DNA from: JAOUEA01 sp035711865
GTDB taxonomy: Bacteria > Actinomycetota > UBA4738 > HRBIN12
DNA: 6,305 nt
Assembly (NCBI GenBank): GCA_035711865.1
Contig: DASTBT010000135.1
Span: 1-6,305 of the forward strand
Direction: 5' to 3'
Part shown: piece after piece, positions 1 to 5,155 of the stretch
How the letters are laid out: each line of letters starts with the position of its first letter
Position numbering within the stretch: position 1 is the first letter of the stretch
Program-made: the position numbers and the translations under genes
The notes under the pieces: model-generated
The model's input: only the letters and a program-made list of their open reading frames with translations
Databases searched by the model: none
Told to the model about the DNA's origin: nothing

Positions 1-428
1 ATCTTCACGACCCGGCTCGTGGCCGACAGCGGCTGGATCATGAAGGGCGGGCTCGCCCACGTCGGCAGCTGGGGCGAGATCTGAGCGATGCGCTCCTGCA
101 CGTGTTGCCGCGCGGTCAGCAGGTCGGTCCCCGGTGCGAAGATCATCTCGATCGACGACAGCGACTCGACCGACTTCGAGCGGATGTCGTCGAGGCCGGG
201 GACCCCGTTCAGGGTCTGCTCGAGAGGGATCGTGACCAGCTGCTCCACCTGGTTCGCGGACAGACCCAGGGCCGGGGTCTGGACCTCGACCTTCGGGGGT
301 GCGAACTCGGGGAACACGTCGATCGCCGTGTGACGGAGCTGCTGCACGCCGAAGAACATCATCGCGGCGGCGAGCGCGACAACGAGGTATCGGAACTTGA
401 GACTCGACCCTACGATCCAGCGAAGCAT
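1..428 (-). CDS. Second RND efflux permease, CzcA/CusA-like, N-terminal part only (runs off left edge)
   Basis: The frame is open from an ATG at 428-426 to the window edge (142 codons, 3' end missing). The protein begins MLRWIVGSSLKFRYLVVALA, a short cytoplasmic tip followed by TM1 (about residues 14-31). The start of the porter domain follows, with the family pattern PEF-x3-KVEVQT, ALGLSA, VTIPLEQTLNGVPG, FAPGTDLLTARQ and MIQPLSATSR. This N-terminus aligns almost without gaps to the complete RND protein encoded upstream, about 60% identical over the first 70 residues by hand count, so the two are paralogues. RND permeases are proton-driven inner-membrane trimers that export metals, drugs or lipids. 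The start is supported by AGGAAGGG (443-436) 7 nt upstream and by the match to the paralogue's start. It is the third gene of the leftward operon, 27 nt after the lipoprotein stop. Full length, about 1,000 residues or more, is expected outside the window. Substrate unknown. Confidence 0.93.
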   Translation of the reverse strand, partial: MLRWIVGSSLKFRYLVVALAAAMMFFGVQQLRHTAIDVFPEFAPPKVEVQTPALGLSANQVEQLVTIPLEQTLNGVPGLDDIRSKSVESLSSIEMIFAPGTDLLTARQHVQERIAQISPQLPTWASPPFMIQPLSATSRVVK

Positions 429-455
429 CGTGCGTCCCTTCCTCTCGCGATCGCG

Positions 456-887
456 CTACGCGTCGAACTCGGTCTCGGATCCGTACAGCTCCGGGGCGCC
501 CACCGTGACGATTTGCATCCCGACGGGCGGTCCTTCCGAGAGGAAGGCCTCGGTCGAGGACTCCCGGGCGATGTCGATCGGGGCCCGGACGAACTCGAAC
601 GGCTCCGGATTGGTATAGACCCAGAAGTCCCCGTGCGCGTCGAGGTACACCGCGTCGTAGGGCACGACCAGCCGTGACCCACGCTGCTCGACCGGGACCG
701 TCTCGATGCCCAGCCGTTCGACCGCCGCCTCCTCCAAGATGACCCTCAGCACGTCTTGGCCTTCGACCGGCTCGAGGGTGTACGGCTTGTCCTCGATCAC
801 GTACTCATCGGAGACCGAACCGCCACAGGCCGAGAGGATCATCGAGGTGGCCCAGATGAGGGCGATCCCAACGAGGCTTCGCTTCAT
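456..887 (-). CDS. Small lipoprotein resembling a reduced RND periplasmic adaptor
   Basis: 143 residues. The N-terminus MKRSLVGIALIWATSMILSAC is a lipoprotein signal peptide: a charged start, a hydrophobic core and the lipobox LSAC with Cys21 as the lipidated residue, so the protein should be tethered to the outer face of the membrane. Residues 46-66 (VLRVILEEAAVERLGIETVPV) resemble the strand that precedes the lipoyl domain in metal-efflux adaptors. Residues 73-101 (LVVPYDAVYLD..GDFWVYTNPEPFEFVR) and 118-139 (SEGPPVGMQIVTVGAPELYGSE) resemble the C-terminal membrane-proximal domain of those adaptors. The lipoyl half-motifs and coiled-coil hairpin expected between them are absent; normal adaptors are about 350-450 residues. 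It sits between two RND genes, 8 nt after the first and 27 nt before the second, so it is probably their shared accessory subunit. The start follows AGGAGG at 4 nt. The adaptor assignment is from remembered motifs, not a search. Confidence 0.85.
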   Translation of the reverse strand: MKRSLVGIALIWATSMILSACGGSVSDEYVIEDKPYTLEPVEGQDVLRVILEEAAVERLGIETVPVEQRGSRLVVPYDAVYLDAHGDFWVYTNPEPFEFVRAPIDIARESSTEAFLSEGPPVGMQIVTVGAPELYGSETEFDA

Positions 888-898
888 CGGTCCTCCTA
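888..898 (-). promoter_or_regulatory. Stop codon embedded in Shine-Dalgarno of the lipoprotein gene
   Basis: On the minus strand the junction reads TAGGAGGACCG followed by the lipoprotein ATG. The TAG (898-896) ends the RND gene, and its last two bases form the start of AGGAGG (897-892), which lies 4 nt before the ATG. Ribosomes terminating on the permease message therefore sit on the next gene's binding site. This suggests translational coupling and a fixed ratio of permease to lipoprotein (inference). Confidence 0.7.
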
Positions 899-3800
899 CC
901 TCTGCACGGTGTCGACGTCGGGGACCTTGACGAGCAGGTCCTCGGCCGACGTATCGAGCTCGGCGATCTCACCGAATCGCAGGTAGAGCGCCGGGACCAC
1001 GACGAGGCTCAGCAGCGCCGTCGTGACGAGCCCGCCCAGGATCACGGTGGCCATCGGCCCGACGATCTCGAACCCCGCCGATCCCCCGCTCACGACGAAC
1101 GGGATGAGGGCGGCGGCCGATGCGAGCACGGTCGTCAGGATCGGGACGAGACGTCCGCGCGTTCCTCGCATCACGAGGTCGGCGCCGAACTCGTCTCCTT
1201 CCCGCTGCAGCTGCTGGTAGTGGCGCATGAGGACCACGACGATCCGCGTAGCGAGGCCCAGAACAGCCACGAACCCGGCGACGGATCCGAGCGTGATCTC
1301 ACCGCCGTCGATGAGCGCGGCCACGGCGCCGCCGGCGAGTGCCATCGGCAGGACCAGGAAGGCGAGCAGCGCCAACCGCCAGCTCGCGAACGCGGCCTGC
1401 AGCAGCAGGAAGATCGCGATCAGCGCCGCGACGGCGACGGCGATCACGCGCGAGCGTGCCGCGGCGTCCTCCTCGAAACCACCCAAAACCGTGGCGTGGT
1501 GCTCGAGGGGGAACTCGACCTGACCGAGGGCAGCCTCGACGTCGGCCGCCACCGCGCCCACGTCACGTCCGGCGACACCGGCGGCAACGTCGACATAGGA
1601 CTCGACCGACTCGTGACGGATCACCGCCTCGTTCGGCACGATCCGAACGTCGGCGACCTGGCCGAGCGGCACGAGGCCGTCGGCGGGCGTGTCGATCAGG
1701 AGGTTCTCAACATCGGCCTCGGTCTCCCGGATCTCGGGCGCCCCCCAGACCGCGACGTCGAACACCTTCTGTTCCTCGAACAGGTTCCCGACCACGAGAC
1801 CCGACAGCAGGGTCGTCGCCGCGCGGCGGACGTCGCCCGGGGCGAGCCCGACACGTTCCGCCTCCTCGATGATGGGCTCGACCTCGATCGTCGGCTCGTC
1901 GGCGGGAAGGTCGGCCCGAGCGTTCTCGACCCCGTCGATGCCCGCGATGGCCTCGCGCACCTCCTGAGCCTTGTCCTCCAGGATCGCCTGGTCTTGACCG
2001 TAGATCCTGACGACCAGCTCGTCGCCTCCCCGGCCCAGGACGTCGGTGATCCGCTGTTCTGAGTACGTGAGCACGTCGGTCGTGACATCGGGAAGACCGC
2101 GGGCGACGGACTCGATCGCGGCGACCGTGTCGCCGTAGTCGGCGTCGGCGTCGACGCTGACCCACACCTCGGCGGAGTTGACGTTCACGATCTGGTCCGA
2201 CTGCACGGCGCGGCCGACGTGCGCCCCCACGTCCTCGATGCCGGGCAGCGACCGGAGCTCCTCGACGGCCTGCGCCGTGATCGCGTCCATGCGCTGGAGC
2301 GACGTCCCGGGAGCGGCATCCAGGCGCACGACCACGTCGCGCTCCTGGAGGACCGGGCGCATCGACTGGTCGAGGAACGGCAGCGCCACGAGACCGGCCA
2401 GGAGGAACACGCCGAAGACGGCGAACGCCGGGCCGACCTTCGGAACGATGCCGTTGGCTGCGCCATCGTAACGCCGGCGGAGCCAACGCCCCGTGAGCGA
2501 CTCCCGAGGCTCGCGCTTGCCGCCCAGCAGCATCATGCCGATCGCCGGCGTGACGGTGACGGCCACCACGATCGAAGCGACGATCGCGAGCAGGTACGCG
2601 GTGGCGATCTCCGGCAGGAACGCTCCCGCCTCACCCTCCATGAAGAACGTGGGCAGCAGCGCCGCGGCGACGATCACCGTCGCGAAGAGGATCGCGCTGC
2701 GCATCTGGAGCGTCGCTTCGATGACGACCTGCCAGGCCGGCCGGCCGTCGCCCTCCGCCTGTTGCCCGCGGACCCGCTGCGCCACGTTGTCGACGTCGAT
2801 GACCGCGTCGTCGATCAGCACGATCAACGCCATCACCAAGCCGGCCAGGACCATCGTGTTCACGGTGGTTTCGGTGAAGTACAGGACGAGCCAGGCGGCG
2901 CCCAGCGACATGACGATCGCCACCGCGCCGACGAGGGCGCTGCGCCACTCGAAGAAGAGCGCACCGAGCACCAGGAGCAGTAGGATCGCCCCGATCAGCG
3001 CCGCACGCCCGAGATTGTCGAACGACGTGCTGATGAACTCGGCCGGACGGTAGATCGAGGTGTCCATCTGGAGACCGGGGAGACCGGGCGAGAGCTCGTC
3101 GAGAGCCCCGTCGATGCCGTCCGCCACCCGCGGCGTGTTGGCGTCGGGGAACTTCTCGATCACGAGTAACAGGCAATCGCCGTCGGAGCAGAGAGCGTCG
3201 CCGATCAGCGGCTGGTGATCCTCGACGACGTCGGTGACGTCGCCCAACACGAGCCCCGAACCCCCCGCCGCAACGTCGCCTTGCGGATCCTGGATCGGCA
3301 CCTGCGCCAGCTCCTCGGGTGTCGAGATCGCCTGCTCGTGGAAGATGTGGAGCCGCTCGTTCAGGGTGTCGATGAACCCGCCCGTGCCCGGCGAGGATGC
3401 TTCGAGGAAGGACAGCGGGGAGACCTCCAAGGCGTTGCCGGCCGTCCTGATGACCTGGTTGAGCGTGACGTCCGCGTCCGCGAGCCGCTGGGGGTCGACG
3501 AGGACCTGCAGCTGCCGGTCACGGAACCCCCAGGTCGAGACGTTCGCGACCCCTTCGACCCCGAGCAGCCGTGGAGTGATCACCCACTTCGACAGGATGG
3601 ACATCTCGATCGGCGACAGCTCGTCCGACGACAGCTTCACCATCCCCACCCGGGCGGTCGAGGAGACGGGCTGGATCATCTGCGGCGGCCTCGCGACCTG
3701 CGGGAGACCTGCGGCTGCGACCGCCTGGGTCAAGCGCTCGGCGACGACCTGGCGGGCGTCGAGCACATCGGTGCCCGGTTCGAAGGTCATGACCACCGAC

Positions 3801-4075
3801 GAGAGCCCGGGCAGCGAGACCGACTCAATCTCCTCGAGGAACGCGATCCCCACGAGCAGGTCCTGCTCGAGAGGCACCGTGATCAACTCCTCCACCTCTT
3901 CGGCGGAGAGGCCGAGGGCCTCCGTCTGGACCTCGACGGTCGGCCGCTGGAACTCGGGCAGGATATCCGTCTGGGCGTTGTCGAGCTGCAGAACGCCGTA
4001 GACGAGCAACCCGACGGCCACCGCCACCACCAAACGACGGAACTTGATGCTCGAACCGACGATCCACCGCATCAT
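896..4075 (-). CDS. RND efflux permease, heavy-metal-efflux (CzcA/CusA-like) family, complete
   Basis: 1,059 residues from the ATG at 4075-4073, the usual size for the family. Architecture: TM1 about 15-31; first porter region about 32-355; TM2-TM6 about 357-517; TM7 about 550-568; second porter region about 570-875; TM8-TM12 about 876-1032; a short acidic tail. Family hallmarks are VEVQTEALGLSAEEVEELIT, FEPGTDVLDARQ, the TM4 acidic motif DDAVIDVDN (422-430), and TM5 ending PTFFMEGEAG. RND pumps work as trimers using the proton gradient. An in-frame ATG at 4120 would add 15 residues (MPGGLPGP...), but the chosen start has GGAGG (4090-4086) 10 nt upstream and matches the paralogue's MLRWIVGSS start. 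A second ATG follows directly (4072). Oddities: the TM10 motif reads TRIVVVLMRHY (943-953) where relatives usually have RNG, and there is a CSDGDC pair at 296-301. First gene of the leftward operon; divergent from a two-component system. Substrate not determinable. Confidence 0.95.
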   Translation of the reverse strand: MMRWIVGSSIKFRRLVVAVAVGLLVYGVLQLDNAQTDILPEFQRPTVEVQTEALGLSAEEVEELITVPLEQDLLVGIAFLEEIESVSLPGLSSVVMTFEPGTDVLDARQVVAERLTQAVAAAGLPQVARPPQMIQPVSSTARVGMVKLSSDELSPIEMSILSKWVITPRLLGVEGVANVSTWGFRDRQLQVLVDPQRLADADVTLNQVIRTAGNALEVSPLSFLEASSPGTGGFIDTLNERLHIFHEQAISTPEELAQVPIQDPQGDVAAGGSGLVLGDVTDVVEDHQPLIGDALCSDGDCLLLVIEKFPDANTPRVADGIDGALDELSPGLPGLQMDTSIYRPAEFISTSFDNLGRAALIGAILLLLVLGALFFEWRSALVGAVAIVMSLGAAWLVLYFTETTVNTMVLAGLVMALIVLIDDAVIDVDNVAQRVRGQQAEGDGRPAWQVVIEATLQMRSAILFATVIVAAALLPTFFMEGEAGAFLPEIATAYLLAIVASIVVAVTVTPAIGMMLLGGKREPRESLTGRWLRRRYDGAANGIVPKVGPAFAVFGVFLLAGLVALPFLDQSMRPVLQERDVVVRLDAAPGTSLQRMDAITAQAVEELRSLPGIEDVGAHVGRAVQSDQIVNVNSAEVWVSVDADADYGDTVAAIESVARGLPDVTTDVLTYSEQRITDVLGRGGDELVVRIYGQDQAILEDKAQEVREAIAGIDGVENARADLPADEPTIEVEPIIEEAERVGLAPGDVRRAATTLLSGLVVGNLFEEQKVFDVAVWGAPEIRETEADVENLLIDTPADGLVPLGQVADVRIVPNEAVIRHESVESYVDVAAGVAGRDVGAVAADVEAALGQVEFPLEHHATVLGGFEEDAAARSRVIAVAVAALIAIFLLLQAAFASWRLALLAFLVLPMALAGGAVAALIDGGEITLGSVAGFVAVLGLATRIVVVLMRHYQQLQREGDEFGADLVMRGTRGRLVPILTTVLASAAALIPFVVSGGSAGFEIVGPMATVILGGLVTTALLSLVVVPALYLRFGEIAELDTSAEDLLVKVPDVDTVQR

Positions 4076-4100
4076 GGCTCTGCGACCTCCGCGAGTTGGT

Positions 4101-4117
4101 CCGGGGAGTCCCCCCGG
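4101..4117 (-). repeat. GC hairpin just upstream of the RND ribosome-binding site
   Basis: CCGGGG (4101-4106) and CCCCGG (4112-4117) form a perfect 6-bp stem with a 5-nt loop. It ends 10 nt upstream of the CGGAGG at 4091-4086 in the RND leader. A G-run further upstream (CC plus seven G plus A, 4191-4200) is complementary to the C-run at 4109-4117 except for one extra base, so a competing pairing that breaks this hairpin is possible. No T-run follows, so it does not look like a terminator. The regulatory role is inferred. Confidence 0.4.
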
Positions 4118-4234
4118 CATCGACGAGATTGGCTCCGGCCCCCGGCTGACGCGACGGGGCGGCCTGCATCCGTCATCGGGGAACGATCAACCGGGGGGGA
4201 TCCTGAAGGGCCTGCGCCGAAGCGCCTGTCTCGT

Positions 4235-4283
4235 AGGCCGTTCGGCCTCCCTGGTTCGACGGACGAACGCATAGGCCGAACGG
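4235..4283. repeat. Nested inverted repeat, possible operator or cruciform
   Basis: CCGTTCGGCC (4238-4247) is exactly complementary to GGCCGAACGG (4274-4283). Inside it lies a second perfect inverted repeat, GTTCG (4254-4258) and CGAAC (4264-4268), with a 5-nt centre. The left arm is itself nearly palindromic: AGGCC-GTTC-GGCCT (4235-4248). The result is a 46-bp symmetrical element with a 10-bp outer stem and a 5-bp inner stem. It lacks the T-run of a terminator. Its place between divergent genes makes an operator for a dimeric regulator, or a structured leader, plausible. Confidence 0.6.
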
Positions 4284-4309
4284 TACGCCGATGTGTGTCG
4301 AGAGCGCAA
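4280..4309 (-). promoter_or_regulatory. Possible promoter of the RND operon
   Basis: On the minus strand TTGCGC (4309-4304) and TACCGT (4285-4280) are separated by 18 bp. They fit a -35 with the TTG core and a -10 of the TAnnnT form common in high-GC bacteria. Transcription would begin near 4273, giving a leader of about 200 nt. The -10 overlaps the right arm of the nested inverted repeat, which would allow repression by a bound protein. The match is weak and could be chance. Confidence 0.2.
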
Positions 4310-4381
4310 CCCCTAGACCTACATCCTTCGACCTATTTGCCGTGGACCGGGCGAAGGCCATGCTAACGCTGACGTCGCGGG

Positions 4382-4395
4382 CGGGCCGAAGCCCG
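4382..4395. repeat. Short hairpin CGGGC-CGAA-GCCCG, one of several similar
   Basis: A perfect 5-bp stem with a CGAA loop. Related small stem-loops with a GAA core occur at 4214-4225 (GCGC-CGAA-GCGC), 4350-4359 (GGC-GAAG-GCC) and 4423-4435 (GGGC-TGAAG-GCCC). They may be diverged binding sites or simply the consequence of GC-rich sequence. Confidence 0.35.
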
Positions 4396-4424
4396 AGTGA
4401 CGGGGTGCAGCTTCCCACATCAGG

Positions 4425-4442
4425 GCTGAAGGCCCGCTGAAG
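4425..4442 (+). promoter_or_regulatory. Direct repeat GCTGAAG-N4-GCTGAAG, candidate response-regulator box
   Basis: Two identical heptamers (4425-4431 and 4436-4442) are separated by 4 bp, giving an 11-bp period. OmpR/PhoB-family regulators bind as head-to-tail dimers to 7-bp repeats with this same spacing (pho-box geometry), and such a regulator is encoded from 4468. The repeat would cover the -35 zone of the putative promoter whose -10 is at 4448-4453, so autoregulation is plausible. The binding assignment is inference. Confidence 0.4.
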
Positions 4443-4447
4443 ACAGG

Positions 4448-4453
4448 CATACT
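4448..4453 (+). promoter_or_regulatory. Possible -10 element of the two-component operon
   Basis: CATACT matches 4 of 6 bases of TATAAT and sits 14 nt upstream of the regulator ATG. Transcription would start near 4460, leaving only about 8 nt of leader. No convincing -35 is present, which would fit an activator-dependent promoter using the adjacent direct repeat. The match is weak. Confidence 0.25.
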
Positions 4454-4467
4454 TGCATCATGAGACC

Positions 4468-5142
4468 ATGAGACTGCTCGTTGTGGAAGACGAACGGCCC
4501 CTGGCCGCGGGCCTCAAGCGCGGGCTCGAGGCCGAGGGTTTCGCGGCCGACGTGGCGCTGAACGGCACCGACGGCCTCTGGATGGCCCGCGAGAACTCCT
4601 ACGACGCGATCCTGCTGGACATCTTGCTTCCCGGCATGAACGGGTTCGAATTGTGCGCGACCCTGCGGAAGGAGGAGAACTGGACCCCGATCCTCATGTT
4701 GACGGCGAAGGAGGGGGATCTGGACCAGGCCGAGGCACTCGACCTCGGTGCCGACGATTACCTCACGAAGCCGTTCTCGTTCGTCGTGCTCATGGCGCAC
4801 GTGCGGGCGTTGATCCGGCGTGGTGCTCCGGCGCGACCAGCGGTCCTCGAGGTCGGCGACCTGCGGTTCGACCCGGGATCCCGACGAGCGTTCCGAGATG
4901 GGTTCGAGGTCGAGCTGACTGCTCGGGAGGCCTCGATCCTGGAATATCTGATGCGCCACGAAGGCACGGTTCTGTCGAAGACCGAGATCCTGTCCCACGT
5001 CTGGGACTACGACTTCGAGGGCGACCTCAACATCGTGGAGGTGTACGTGGGGCACCTGCGCAACAAGATCGATCGCCCGTTCGGTCGAGACACCCTGCAG
5101 ACGATCCGCGGGGCGGGGTACCGTCTCGCCGACGACGGCTGA
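4468..5142 (+). CDS. OmpR/PhoB-family response regulator
   Basis: 224 residues, the standard length. The receiver domain (about 1-115) has the acidic pair E7-D8, the phospho-acceptor D51 in LLDILLPG, the switch T79 in MLTA and K101 in the KPF motif. A winged-helix DNA-binding domain (about 125-222) carries VLEVGDLRFDP, LTAREASILEYLM, the recognition-helix region NIVEVYVGHLRNKI and the terminal RGAGYRL. It should be phosphorylated by the adjacent kinase and control transcription, most likely of the divergent RND operon and itself. The start MRLLVVEDE matches the family; an in-frame TTG at 4453 would add five residues with no gain. No clear Shine-Dalgarno precedes the ATG (the nearest purine run, AGACAGG, is 20 nt away), so translation may be near-leaderless. 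The family is certain; naming it CusR, CzcR or MprA would be a guess. Confidence 0.95.
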   Translation: MRLLVVEDERPLAAGLKRGLEAEGFAADVALNGTDGLWMARENSYDAILLDILLPGMNGFELCATLRKEENWTPILMLTAKEGDLDQAEALDLGADDYLTKPFSFVVLMAHVRALIRRGAPARPAVLEVGDLRFDPGSRRAFRDGFEVELTAREASILEYLMRHEGTVLSKTEILSHVWDYDFEGDLNIVEVYVGHLRNKIDRPFGRDTLQTIRGAGYRLADDG

Positions 5143-5155
5143 TCGGAGGCGGCCC

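Larger units (their letters stand above)
4076..4467. other. Divergent intergenic control region (392 bp, no gene seen)
   Basis: This is the only long non-coding stretch. It separates the leftward RND operon from the rightward two-component genes and so must hold both promoters. Open frames here (for example 4418-4173 minus and 4044-4274 plus) lack a ribosome-binding site or recognisable protein features. The stretch is dense in inverted and direct repeats, itemised separately, including several short hairpins capped by CGAA or closely related loops. Confidence 0.8.

Noticed and set aside
446..455. Perfect palindrome CGCGATCGCG between the lipoprotein and the second RND gene
   Set aside because: It resembles the HIP1 repeat of cyanobacteria, but I noted it only once and it is built of words common in this GC-rich DNA. 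Chance is likely.
4076..4120. 15-codon N-terminal extension of the RND permease
   Set aside because: The paralogue starts exactly at the equivalent of the internal ATG (4075), which has a GGAGG at a usable distance. The extension is unlike a family N-terminus.
4238..4283. Intrinsic terminator
   Set aside because: The stem is strong, but no T-run follows on either strand, and it sits between divergent genes where no terminator is needed.
3215..4366. 383-codon open frame on the plus strand running into the intergenic region
   Set aside because: It overlaps the conserved N-terminal third of the RND permease in antisense, has no ribosome-binding site and shows no domain features.
4453..4467. 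TTG start adding five residues to the response regulator
   Set aside because: Receiver domains of this family begin at MRLLVVEDE, and no ribosome-binding site supports the TTG.
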